NCBI GenBank assembly: GCA_946887045.1
Contig: CAMPKC010000015.1
Coordinates: forward strand, 15,807-79,806
Direction of reading: 5' to 3'
DNA: 64,000 bases
Source of the DNA: an uncultured Sphingobacteriaceae bacterium
GTDB lineage: Bacteria > Bacteroidota > Bacteroidia > Sphingobacteriales > Sphingobacteriaceae
Shown: piece by piece, positions 18,633 through 27,458 of the stretch
Layout: the number at the start of each line of letters is the position of its first letter
Numbering within the stretch: position 1 is the first letter of the stretch
Notes under the pieces: model-generated
Told to the model about the DNA's origin: nothing
What the model saw: the letters and a program-made list of their open reading frames with translations, nothing else
The model's database searches: none
Made by a program: the position numbers and the translations under genes

Positions 18633-20540
18633 TTACCAGCCCGGGTTTTGCTTAAACTCGGGATACATGTTAACATCGGCACGTTTTAACGGTAACCAAT
18701 AATGCTTATCCGAAAACTGGCGCTGTAAAATCAGTTCCTCACGATAATTCTCAACCCTGTTATTTTTGGGATCAATAGCAGGATTTAAAGGAGCTGCACG
18801 ATCGAATTTTGCAGCCGTTTTTAACGTATAAGGCACTTCGGTTAATAGCAACCAACGACGAAGGTCATTAAAACGATGGCCCTCAAAAGATAATTCAACG
18901 GCTCGTTCACGTCTTACCTCGCCCATAAACTTGTCTGGGGTAAGAAATTGAGCAGCTACCAAGCCAGCCCCCGCACGTGTGCGAAGAACATTAATCGCAG
19001 CAACAGCCGATTTAGTGAATCCCGGAAAATTAGCGGTAGCGTTTGGATCGTTGTTATTACCCGCAGCAACTGCCTCAGCATACATCAGATAAATATCAGC
19101 CACACGCATATAAGGAACCCTGATGTTAAGGTTATAAGAATAATCCCAGCCTAAATCGAATTTATTTGCATTGTTAGGAATAAACTTCTTAGTCATATAT
19201 CCGGTACGGCTGCCCGTACGTTCGTCGCGATAACTTCCGCCGGTGAACAGATTAGCGTAGCGGTGCTGCTCAACGTTTGCAGCCATTGCGCCCTGTACAA
19301 TCTTTTCGCCATCAAATGCGATATCTTTGTAGAAGCGCGGATCACGGTCTTTAAAAGGATAATGAGGGTCGTAGCCGGATACCGGATCTGCCTGAGACTG
19401 ATTTGGAATCGGCAATCCGTTTGCCATTCCATAATAGCCCACATAATTTGCAGGTGGCGAGAATATAACGGTTTCTGCACCGACGATCTGAGGTGTATAT
19501 TGTTTTGCCGTATTATAGGTTGTGCTATGCGCACCCCAGTAAGGTCCAGAAAACATATTCTCAATTTTGCCTTCATGAGCACCGCTAGGTAAAGCCCACT
19601 GTTGCCCAACAGTGTAGAAGTTTGAATTATATTTATTAAAAGGAGCTAGTGCATATTGCGTTTGACCACTTTCGATTAATTGCAATACTTCCGCAAAAGC
19701 TGTCGCAGCCTTTTTGCTTAACTCTGCGTTATAGGTTTTGCTGCCAGTAGACTCATAATTCATCAAAGGACTTGCGGCCCAAAGATAATTCTTACCAAGG
19801 TATGACAAAGCCATCATCTTGTTAATACGCTGTTGGTTTTTACCGCTGGTGGGTGTTCCGGCAGTAGTATTGTCCCAGTTTATGGGCAATAGAGTTGCAG
19901 CTTCGGCAAAATCTTTAGCAGCTTTCTCGGCGGTAGCATGATAACTAAGCCGCGGCTCTCTAAGTACCTGGTCTGCAGGTAACACCCGATCAATATATGG
20001 CAATCCGCCAAAATATTGCATCAGCTGAAAATGGAACCAGCCACGGAAAAACAATAGTTGGCCTTTTACAAGGTTACGCTCTTCATCCGTTGCGTTAACC
20101 ATCAAGTCCATATTCGCGAGCCCAAGGTTACACTTACGAATGCCGTACCAGGCTAAAGGCCACAAGCCTTTATCAAACCTGCTGTTACCAGTTGCTGCAT
20201 TATCATCATCTAACCAACCAGCATCCCAACCATCGAACTGGCGTTGCCAGCCCCAGAAATCGCCCTGGTCCACCTTAATAATAAAATGGAAGTTATTGGT
20301 AGTTGATTGAATCTCGTCTTCACCAAAATTCCAGCTGTTAGTCCAATAACCATTTGTAAAGTCAGGAATACAGTTATATAACTCTTCGGTATATCCTTGA
20401 AAATTTCTAAAATCCTTAAATGCTGTTTCTGCATTAACAATTGACTCAGGTTCTCTGTCTAAATACTTTTTACAGGAAACCAATCCCGTCATCGACGAAA
20501 TCATCCCCGTTATCAATACTATCTTTAAATATCTTTTCAT
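18633..20540 (-). CDS. xusB: SusD/RagB-like surface lipoprotein, XusB type
   Basis: 635-aa surface lipoprotein, 10 bp after the lead susC gene. Signal peptide with lipobox LVSC (Cys23), then KKYLDREPESIVNAETAF. Typical SusD helices: FFRGWFHFQLMQYFGGLPY, RVADIYLMYAEAVAAGNNN, RRERAVELSFEGHRFNDLRRW; C-terminus KQNPGW. Close paralogue of 4304-6220. It would cap the XusA barrel and hold xylo-oligosaccharides for import. Confidence 0.95.
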   Translation of the reverse strand: MKRYLKIVLITGMISSMTGLVSCKKYLDREPESIVNAETAFKDFRNFQGYTEELYNCIPDFTNGYWTNSWNFGEDEIQSTTNNFHFIIKVDQGDFWGWQRQFDGWDAGWLDDDNAATGNSRFDKGLWPLAWYGIRKCNLGLANMDLMVNATDEERNLVKGQLLFFRGWFHFQLMQYFGGLPYIDRVLPADQVLREPRLSYHATAEKAAKDFAEAATLLPINWDNTTAGTPTSGKNQQRINKMMALSYLGKNYLWAASPLMNYESTGSKTYNAELSKKAATAFAEVLQLIESGQTQYALAPFNKYNSNFYTVGQQWALPSGAHEGKIENMFSGPYWGAHSTTYNTAKQYTPQIVGAETVIFSPPANYVGYYGMANGLPIPNQSQADPVSGYDPHYPFKDRDPRFYKDIAFDGEKIVQGAMAANVEQHRYANLFTGGSYRDERTGSRTGYMTKKFIPNNANKFDLGWDYSYNLNIRVPYMRVADIYLMYAEAVAAGNNNDPNATANFPGFTKSAVAAINVLRTRAGAGLVAAQFLTPDKFMGEVRRERAVELSFEGHRFNDLRRWLLLTEVPYTLKTAAKFDRAAPLNPAIDPKNNRVENYREELILQRQFSDKHYWLPLKRADVNMYPEFKQNPGW

Positions 20541-20550
20541 AACGTTCTAA

Positions 20551-23500
20551 TTAGAAGGTAATATTTGCACCAAGGTTATAACGCTTTACAGTAGGGTAAG
20601 CTCCCTGAGATGCCCAGGCTTGTCCGCCCGCACCCTGAAGGTTTCCCTCACGGTCATCAGGCATTTTTGTCCACAAGTGAAGGTTATTTCCATTCAAGAA
20701 AACTCTTACACTCGCCATACCGGCCTTCTTCACCCAGCTTTGGTTGAAAGTATATGCTATTTCAGCATTTTTCAATCGAACATAAGAAGCATCAAACATG
20801 AAATTGTCGGCAGTATAATAGCCAGCGGGCGTTGAATCCCAGCGAGGCATAGGTCTGTCTGCGTTTGTATTATCTGCTGACCAATAAGTTCCCTCTTCGT
20901 AGGCGACAGTGTTTTTATTACCCAATGTACCAAGCACAACCTGACGGGTTACATTGTTCACCGCATAGAACTGGGTGAATACGCTGAAACGTTTCCAATC
21001 AAATCCTATCGTAGCATTATACGTATTTTCAGGAGCGCCAGAATAAGCGTAAGGTATATTATCATTCGCATCTATAATACCATCGGCATTATAATCGACC
21101 AGGTGTAAATTTCCCGGAATTTTCTGATTGTCGTTAGTGTTATGTCTGGTACTTGCGTATAATTCATCCCAGGTATTATAATACCCAGCACCTACCGTTG
21201 CATAAGCCTGCCCGATTTGTTTATCAATTGGCTTTGAGTATAAAGGCAGCAACTCAGGAACGTCTGATTCAATTACTTTATTAGTTGCCCGGGTGAAGTT
21301 AACGTTGGACCATAGACGAAGATCGCTGTTCAACCTTTTGTTGAATCTAATATCGAATTCATATCCTTTAGACCGAACTCTACCTGCGTTAAATGTCGGC
21401 GGCGCCGCGCCGAAATAAGATGGAACTGCACGCGCCCCTCCCGAACTAAGGATGTCTTTACGGTCGTCCTGAAAGAAGTCGATACTTCCACTCAACATAC
21501 TTCCAAACAATCCGAAGTCAAGAGCAATATTTTTCTTCGTAACAGTCTCCCAGCGAACGTTTGGATTTCCCACGGTAGATTCGCGGTACCATTGATAAGG
21601 GCTGTTTTCAGCTTGCTCACCAGTAATTCCGATAGGAGTTCTGCCTCCAAATGCCCATTGCGTTTGAAATAAGAACCTGCCGTTGGTATTATCATCACCA
21701 ATTTGACCGTACGAACCTCTTAATTTAAGAGTATTTATAAACTTAAGCGGTTTCATGAAGTTCTCTTCAGATATCATCCAGCCAAGTCCCCCCGATGAGA
21801 AAAAGTCGAAACGATAATCAGGACCAAATTTTTCAGAACCGTTATAGGCACCATTGTATTCGGCGCTATATTTGCCTTTGTAACTGTAAGTAGTCCGGAA
21901 AACCCAATCTTCGCGGTAAGAAGGTATCATTGATCCTCTTGCATTTTCATCCCGACTCCAGAGACCCATCGCTGTAATATCATGCTTGTCAGCAATCTTA
22001 GTGGCATAATTCAACTGCAACTGGGTGAACAGCTTACGAAAAGTAGCACCATCGTCAACATTACCGGCCTGTGTATTCCATCTTGTACTTTCTCTCCACT
22101 CCAAATTAGTAACACCCATAGTGTTTTGATTGTAAGTAACTACCCCGGTTTCCGGGTCTATATACTTTGCAAGAGTTCCCGCATTGTCCTGAATACCACG
22201 ACCATTTTCTACAAAGGTGTTGTCTAACGACAGTGTACCCTTAAAGTTTAGGCCTTTCAATATTGCTCCGAGATTTTGATCTAATATGAAGTCGGTAGTA
22301 ATACGAGAAGTGGTTATCTTCTGATTTCCTGTGGTAGATACCAACTGAGCCGAGTTAAGCGCAGATTGCTCTGAAGGTTGATAATATCCCCAGGTTCCGT
22401 CAGAGTATCTTGGTAAATAAACATTGGAAGGAGCAGAATATGCTGCAGTCCAGGTATTATACGGATTTACACCTATCCAGGGACGATTTGTCAATCCTCT
22501 TGAACCATAGATGTTTGTTCTGAAAACAGTAGAAGGGGTCAACTGAAAGTCTAAATTGCTTCGAACATTCAACCTTTTGAAACCATAACCATTATCATAC
22601 CCTCTGTTATTTTCAAATTGTCTGAATAAATCACCCTCGGTTAGATAATCGACGGATGAGAAGTATTTAACAAACGAAGTACCACCTGCTATATTAAGGT
22701 TAGCATTATAGGACATCGCGTTATCCTTAAATAGGGTGTTTACCCAATCCACATTAGGATATCGCTCAGCTTCCTCGAGATTAGCTGGAAAACGATATTT
22801 AGAAATAGTTTCCTGAGGAAGAATAGAACTCCAGGCTGTCGGGCGTAAAGCCAGTTCATACTCTATGGCCCGGTTACGAACCTGAAACATATCATATGAA
22901 TCCAGTTTTCCGGGAAGCTTTGACGGTGCTTTCATAACTGTATTAACTGAAGCCCGAATCTGCGCCTTGCCCTCTTTACCTCTCTTCGTAGTAATTAGAA
23001 TTACTCCGTTTGCTCCTTTAACTCCGAATACTGCAGTTGCAGATGCATCTTTTAATACGGCAATTGATTCTACAGAACTAATATCTATGTTGTTCATGGA
23101 ACGCTCTACACCGTCTACCAAAATCAAGGGCCCGGCGTTATTCCATGTACTGCGACCACGAATAAGGATTTCGGGGTCCTCTTCTCCTGGCATACCACTA
23201 CTTGCTGTTGTAATTACTCCGGGTAAATTTCCTGTTAAGGCCGCGCCTAAACTGGACACCCCGCCCGTACGTTCCAGCGTTTCACTGGTGGTTTGCGTAA
23301 TAGCACCAACAACACTTGCTTTCTTCTGTGTTCCATAACCCACTACTACCACTTGTTCTAATTGCGCAACATCATCTTTCATTGTTACAGCCACAGTGCT
23401 TTTGCCGTTGATGTCGACTTCCTGGGTGGTCATGCCGAGGTAAGTAATCACGAGGATTCGTCCATCTGCAGGAACATTAATCGAAAACGCACCGTTAACA

Positions 23501-23721
23501 TCAGTTACCGCACGGGAAGTTCCGCCTTTTACGGCTACGCCCGCGCCAATGACAGGCTGCTTTTGTTGATCGATTACAGTTCCTTTTACAACGCGGTTCT
23601 GCTGACCGAAGACAAGGCCGGCCGTCAACAGAAGCAGAATTGTAAAGCTAAATTTTAACGTACGCCCTTGCGAACTTTTCATAACAGGGGCGAGGTTATA
23701 GAATATGTCAATTTTTTCCAT
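20551..23721 (-). CDS. xusA: SusC/RagA-like TonB-dependent transporter, XusA type (right copy)
   Basis: 1056-aa TonB-dependent transporter heading the complete xus operon. Signal peptide, carboxypeptidase-D-like domain (about 43-115), TonB-box-like LEQVVVVGYG, plug (LILVDGVERSMNNIDISS, VLKDASATAVFGVKGANG) and barrel ending KRYNLGANITF. Alternative start at 23682 (MKSSQGRT). The first 115 residues are nearly identical to those of 6231-9401; after the TonB box the two proteins are only moderately similar, with different loop sequences, as expected if they take different oligosaccharides. Members of this position in xylan PULs import xylo-oligosaccharides; substrate here is inferred. Confidence 0.95.
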   Translation of the reverse strand: MEKIDIFYNLAPVMKSSQGRTLKFSFTILLLLTAGLVFGQQNRVVKGTVIDQQKQPVIGAGVAVKGGTSRAVTDVNGAFSINVPADGRILVITYLGMTTQEVDINGKSTVAVTMKDDVAQLEQVVVVGYGTQKKASVVGAITQTTSETLERTGGVSSLGAALTGNLPGVITTASSGMPGEEDPEILIRGRSTWNNAGPLILVDGVERSMNNIDISSVESIAVLKDASATAVFGVKGANGVILITTKRGKEGKAQIRASVNTVMKAPSKLPGKLDSYDMFQVRNRAIEYELALRPTAWSSILPQETISKYRFPANLEEAERYPNVDWVNTLFKDNAMSYNANLNIAGGTSFVKYFSSVDYLTEGDLFRQFENNRGYDNGYGFKRLNVRSNLDFQLTPSTVFRTNIYGSRGLTNRPWIGVNPYNTWTAAYSAPSNVYLPRYSDGTWGYYQPSEQSALNSAQLVSTTGNQKITTSRITTDFILDQNLGAILKGLNFKGTLSLDNTFVENGRGIQDNAGTLAKYIDPETGVVTYNQNTMGVTNLEWRESTRWNTQAGNVDDGATFRKLFTQLQLNYATKIADKHDITAMGLWSRDENARGSMIPSYREDWVFRTTYSYKGKYSAEYNGAYNGSEKFGPDYRFDFFSSGGLGWMISEENFMKPLKFINTLKLRGSYGQIGDDNTNGRFLFQTQWAFGGRTPIGITGEQAENSPYQWYRESTVGNPNVRWETVTKKNIALDFGLFGSMLSGSIDFFQDDRKDILSSGGARAVPSYFGAAPPTFNAGRVRSKGYEFDIRFNKRLNSDLRLWSNVNFTRATNKVIESDVPELLPLYSKPIDKQIGQAYATVGAGYYNTWDELYASTRHNTNDNQKIPGNLHLVDYNADGIIDANDNIPYAYSGAPENTYNATIGFDWKRFSVFTQFYAVNNVTRQVVLGTLGNKNTVAYEEGTYWSADNTNADRPMPRWDSTPAGYYTADNFMFDASYVRLKNAEIAYTFNQSWVKKAGMASVRVFLNGNNLHLWTKMPDDREGNLQGAGGQAWASQGAYPTVKRYNLGANITF

Positions 23722-23888
23722 TATTAAGGTTCTAAAGAATATATAGAATTATTTAGGTTCGTTTTACTGCGTTATGACCCGAAAGATCGGTACAGGGAAT
23801 AGCAGACGTAAAAGAAGGAAAAGGTTCCTTTAAAGAATTAAGCAATTTGTTCATACGTTAGGTTTAATTAAAAGTAGTTTGATTAGTG
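23456..23888. repeat. 433-bp perfect direct repeat, right copy (mate 9136-9568)
   Basis: Identical to 9136-9568, same orientation. It spans 167 bp of leader and the first ~89 codons of susC. A crossover between the mates would delete about 14.3 kb, the whole right xus operon, and leave one intact hybrid susC; this is an inference from geometry. Confidence 0.93.
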
Positions 23889-24560
23889 TTCGATACTCAT
23901 GTTCGAATCTCAGCATTGATAAACAGGAAGAGCTCCCTCCATTTTCGAAAAATGCCGCAGATTGATCCGCTTCCTATCAAGAAATCGTATGCAGGAATAC
24001 ATATAAAAATGCTCCCTCATGATTGATGTTTGGTTGTAAAAATTTCAGCATATGAGTTAAATTAATGGTTAAATATTTTTGCCGTAAAGTCATGCAGAAA
24101 TTCTGCACCGCTTCTCATCGCGGGTTTTGGTTTAGTAATTGCCTCACACATCCGTGACGTTGACATATCAGTGCGAGTTTTGAATATCTAAAGATAGATT
24201 CAACGTTTTTTTTTGTATGGCACATTTGTGCATAATGCTATCTCATTTGTCTAAAAAAGGCGCTTAAAACCATCTTTATCAGCGAAGCCGCTTATTTTAT
24301 GCCAACGTTGTCGTAAATGGTTGAATTAATTTTAAAACCATTGGAAAAATTTCCTGCTCTCGCTTGCAAACGGCTGTTGTGATCACAACCGAATCAGAAC
24401 TATTTGCATTATCTCTGGCCTATGCAGGCTCCGACCCGATCACTGCTCTCATGCTGAATCTTAAATCTCCGGAAGCTCCTGCCATCTTTCCTCCCGAACA
24501 GAGGGAAAATGCCGACGCAGTTATTTGGGGACGAACCATAAATATCAGTTTAAAGTGCAT
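23722..24560 (-). promoter_or_regulatory. Leader/promoter region of the right xus operon
   Basis: Gene-free stretch between the GH10 gene at 24620 and xusA. It matches the left leader as described there: identical to 23888, then conserved islands at 24016-24080 and 24177-24275, the second with dyad GCACATTTGTGC (24220-24231) and CATTTGTCTAAAAAA (24244-24258). A 67-codon open frame on the plus strand (24364-24567) has no recognisable features and is not kept in the left copy, so I treat it as chance. The length of this leader (over 500 bp of conservation) is large for a simple promoter. Confidence 0.55.
24220..24231. promoter_or_regulatory. Candidate operator dyad GCACATTTGTGC (right xus leader)
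   Basis: Same 12-bp dyad as at 9905-9916. Similar core ACA-TT-TGT occurs at 43978-43985 upstream of the CE6-like gene, followed there too by a TTAAAAAA run. Role as regulator site is inferred. Confidence 0.4.
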
Positions 24561-24619
24561 GGGTTAAAAAATCCGCCAAGAATTACAAATACAAATATTA
24601 TCGTGAAAATCTTCATGCA

Positions 24620-25726
24620 CTATCTCTTAAAGCTCACAACCTCCCAATAGGCTTTTTTTGGCTGCATATTCACATCAAACAGGAGCGGATAATTTTTGCG
24701 TCCGGGAACAGGGTATCCGTCCAGCCAGGTATACCGGTCGGAAATATTCCAGAAAGTAACGTTCGTCACTACGTCTTTATAATCCCTGAAAATCTTAAAC
24801 ACTTTAGAATATTGTTCGACCTGTTTTTGTTCAAGCTCCGGAGTAAGTACATCCGATTCGCCGGCACGCTTTTGACGTCTTTCCTTCTCCCAGGGGTAAA
24901 CCGACATATCAAGCTCGGTGATCTGCACTTCCAGTCCGAGGGATGCCATTTTTTTGATTGTAGTTCTCAGCTCCGCTTCGGAAGGCTCATAAATTGACCA
25001 ATGTGCCTGAAGCCCCACCCCGTCTATAGGAACTTTTGCATCTACCAGCTTTTTCATCAAGCGGTACAGGCGTTCCATTTTCTCGGGTCGTTCAGTATTG
25101 TAGTCGTTATAAAAAAGCTTTGCGCCGGGATCTGCCTGTCGCGCATACTCAAAGGCTTTGACTATAAAATCCTCACCACAGATCTGGTACCACAAAGAGT
25201 TCCTCAAAAACTTTGTGCTGTCATCATCAATAACTTCATTCACCACGTCCCAGGCATAAATCTTTCCTTTATAGCGCCCTGCAACTGCGAAGATGTGATC
25301 TTTCAACCGTTGCAAAAGCACTTCCTTGCTTACCTGCTTACCCGCGGCATCCTTAAACATCCAGCCAGGGGTTTGCTCGTGCCAGCAGAGATTATGGCCC
25401 CTCACGCCGATCCCATGCCTTTGACCAAAATTCACAATTGAGTCTGCATCTCGCCAGAAGTATCGATTCTCTTCCGGATGGATGGGACCCATTTTCATGG
25501 CGTTCTCTGCCGTGATACTATTATAATGCTTTAAAATAAATTTCGCGGTTTCTCCCCTCAGATCCTGTGGCCTTACAGCCACGCCCATTTTGAAATAGGA
25601 TTTATAGTAATCTTTTAATCCTTTGTCCGGATTACCCGGTGCGATTTTTCTGCTTACGCAGGCAACTATGACTAACGCCATTAGCGACGTCATTATTACT
25701 GCTATTTTTCCTCTCATCATCATCAT
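24620..25726 (-). CDS. GH10 endo-beta-1,4-xylanase, lipoprotein
   Basis: Single-domain GH10 xylanase of about 368 aa from the chosen start. The open frame reaches 25816, but the MMMM cluster beginning at 25726 starts a good lipoprotein signal (RGKIAVIMTSLMALVIVAC); the 30 residues before it look non-coding. GH10 signatures: SITAENAMKMGPIHPEENRYFW, RGHNLCWHEQTPGW, acid/base Glu in AWDVVNEVIDDD (residue 164 from this start), LFYNDYNTE, nucleophile Glu in VQITELDMSVY (residue 271), TFWNISDRYTWLDGYPVPGR. The lipobox predicts membrane anchoring, so it may cut shorter xylo-oligosaccharides at the outer or inner face. Back-to-back with another GH10 gene; its 3' end has a decayed homologue at 10232-10400. 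Confidence 0.93.
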   Translation of the reverse strand: MMMMRGKIAVIMTSLMALVIVACVSRKIAPGNPDKGLKDYYKSYFKMGVAVRPQDLRGETAKFILKHYNSITAENAMKMGPIHPEENRYFWRDADSIVNFGQRHGIGVRGHNLCWHEQTPGWMFKDAAGKQVSKEVLLQRLKDHIFAVAGRYKGKIYAWDVVNEVIDDDSTKFLRNSLWYQICGEDFIVKAFEYARQADPGAKLFYNDYNTERPEKMERLYRLMKKLVDAKVPIDGVGLQAHWSIYEPSEAELRTTIKKMASLGLEVQITELDMSVYPWEKERRQKRAGESDVLTPELEQKQVEQYSKVFKIFRDYKDVVTNVTFWNISDRYTWLDGYPVPGRKNYPLLFDVNMQPKKAYWEVVSFKR

Positions 25727-26186
25727 TTGATATTCATTAAAAAGTTTAATCGGTTTTGTTACTCGAAACATTTCCTCACCCGGCTCCGCAGGAACTCGAA
25801 AACCCCGCAAAATCACTGGTCTTCTGGCTACTGAAAATATCCGTCAGGCCTGGAGATTGTCTGTAATAAACCCTGAAATATGTACGTGTCGACATTCTGC
25901 TGAAACCAGCTGATACGGTTTTGATTTATTGATTAGCCATTAATCCCGAACGATGTAAAAATAGAAGCGGGAAAAATAGGAAGCTATCAGGATTGTCCGA
26001 GATAATGGAACAAATGTTCAAACTTAAGTTCATGCAAATCGCATCAGCAAATGCGACAGAAATGTTACTCAAAATACCCGGAAATACCTCAGTGCTAAAC
26101 ATCTGTTGCGACATTATATTCAATTACCACAAGCCGTCGATCGTATTGAAGGTATCTTTGAAACGATTATTATAACCAATACGCAC
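25727..26186. promoter_or_regulatory. Divergent promoter region between two GH10 genes
   Basis: 460 bp between the two chosen starts, no gene recognised. It holds the dyad GAACAAATGTTC at 26008-26019, which resembles the xus dyad GCACATTTGTGC (pattern GnACA-WW-TGTnC), overlapping the motif GTTCAAACTTAA at 26016-26027. GTTCAAAC also occurs in other intergenic stretches (44055, 57338, 57489). Nearby CAAATCGCATCAGCAAATGCGAC (26036 onwards) has repeated CAAAT-GC words. Confidence 0.45.
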
Positions 26187-27287
26187 ATGCACAGATTAAC
26201 GAAAAAAAATCTTACCGTCGCCCTCGCCTTTATCTCTGTTATATTGATTGGTGCTACCCAACAACAGCAGATAAAGAACCCCAAAAAGGGGTTAAAAGAC
26301 TATTACAAAAAATATTTCCCGATTGGGGTGGCTGTAAGGCCATCAGATCTCCGCAATGGTGAGGAAAAAAACCTCATCCTGAAGGAGTTCAACAGTATTA
26401 CCGCGGAAAATGCTATGAAAATGGCACCCCTGCAGCCTGCCGAGAACCGCTTTTTCTGGAGGGATGCTGATTCGATAGTGGCTTTCGGTGTTCGGAATAA
26501 GCTAAACGTACGCGGACATACCCTTTGCTGGCATGCGCAGGCACCTAACTGGATGTTTACCGACTCCAGTGGCAATCAGGCATCGAAAGAGCTTTTACTG
26601 AAACGCCTGAAAAACCACATTCAAACGGTGGTAAACCGTTATAAAGGGAAAGTGTATGCCTGGGACGTAGTAAACGAGGTGATTGCCGACGATACTACCT
26701 TTCTTCGAAAATCAAAATGGTTCCAGATAACGGGCGACGAATTTATTGAGAAAGCGTTTGAGTATGCACACGAGGCCGACCCCAAAGCCATACTCTTCTA
26801 TAACGACTATAACACAGAGATTCCGGCAAAAAGAGAAAAAATATATCGTTTACTAAAGAATTTGCTAGATAAAGGAGTTCCTGTCCACGGTGTCGGCCTC
26901 CAGGCACACTGGTCGATTAGTTCTCCTTCAAAAGAAGAACTTGAAAAATCGATTCAAATGTTCTCTTCGCTCGGCCTGCAGATACAGTTTACAGAACTTG
27001 ATGTATCTGTGTATTCAGGAAGACAAGGAGGACAGCTTATCCAGGGTCAACGTCGCCAAATGGAAACCCCGGTGTTTACCGCTGAAATGGAACAACAACA
27101 GCTGGAAAAATATAAAATGGTTTTCGAAGTGTTCCGCAAATACCGCAAGAACATTACCGGCGTAACTTTCTGGAATCTTTCGGATAAATATAGCTGGCTC
27201 GATGGGCGCGGAAGAAAAAATTATCCTTTACTGTTTGACACTAATTTAAAACCGAAGAAAGTCTATAACGAAGTTGTGAAGTTTTAA
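26187..27287 (+). CDS. GH10 endo-beta-1,4-xylanase, secreted
   Basis: About 366 aa from ATG at 26187 (MHRLTKKNLTVALAFISVIL), which gives a clean signal peptide; an upstream in-frame ATG at 26106 adds 27 unlikely residues. GH10 motifs: SITAENAMKMAPLQPAENRFFW, RGHTLCWHAQAPNWM, acid/base Glu in AWDVVNEVIADD (residue 164), LFYNDYNTEIP, nucleophile Glu in IQFTELDVSVY (residue 270), TFWNLSDKYSWLDG. Similar in sequence to its divergent neighbour, so they are probably an inverted duplication, but this one has no lipobox cysteine and should be soluble in the periplasm. One of very few plus-strand genes here. A stem-loop terminator follows directly. Confidence 0.93.
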   Translation: MHRLTKKNLTVALAFISVILIGATQQQQIKNPKKGLKDYYKKYFPIGVAVRPSDLRNGEEKNLILKEFNSITAENAMKMAPLQPAENRFFWRDADSIVAFGVRNKLNVRGHTLCWHAQAPNWMFTDSSGNQASKELLLKRLKNHIQTVVNRYKGKVYAWDVVNEVIADDTTFLRKSKWFQITGDEFIEKAFEYAHEADPKAILFYNDYNTEIPAKREKIYRLLKNLLDKGVPVHGVGLQAHWSISSPSKEELEKSIQMFSSLGLQIQFTELDVSVYSGRQGGQLIQGQRRQMETPVFTAEMEQQQLEKYKMVFEVFRKYRKNITGVTFWNLSDKYSWLDGRGRKNYPLLFDTNLKPKKVYNEVVKF

Positions 27288-27291
27288 ACGA

Positions 27292-27333
27292 AAAAACACC
27301 AATGAACATCGAACGCTGTTCATTGGTGTTTTT
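27292..27333. terminator. Intrinsic terminator after the plus-strand GH10 gene
   Basis: Arms AAAAACACCAATGAAC (27292-27307) and GTTCATTGGTGTTTTT (27318-27333), perfect 16-bp stem, 10-nt loop, ending in T5 on the plus strand; on the minus strand it also ends in T6. It lies 4 bp after the stop codon and faces the GH43 gene converging from the right, so it could act in both directions. Confidence 0.85.
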
Positions 27334-27458
27334 CAAAAATACGTTCAGGTATAATTTAGAGAAAGTTATCTGATCTTCCCTCCCGCACCCTGAGAGATTG
27401 CAAGCTCAGCACCCATAAGAGTTTCCCGGTATTACTTCATATCAATAATTTGCACTGC

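Noticed and set aside
18596..18682. N-terminal extension of the xusC-like gene
   Set aside because: Overlaps the preceding SusD gene by 50 bp and lacks a signal peptide; the MM start at 18595 fits better.
24364..24567. 67-codon plus-strand frame in the right xus leader
   Set aside because: No recognisable motif, and the homologous left leader does not keep the frame.
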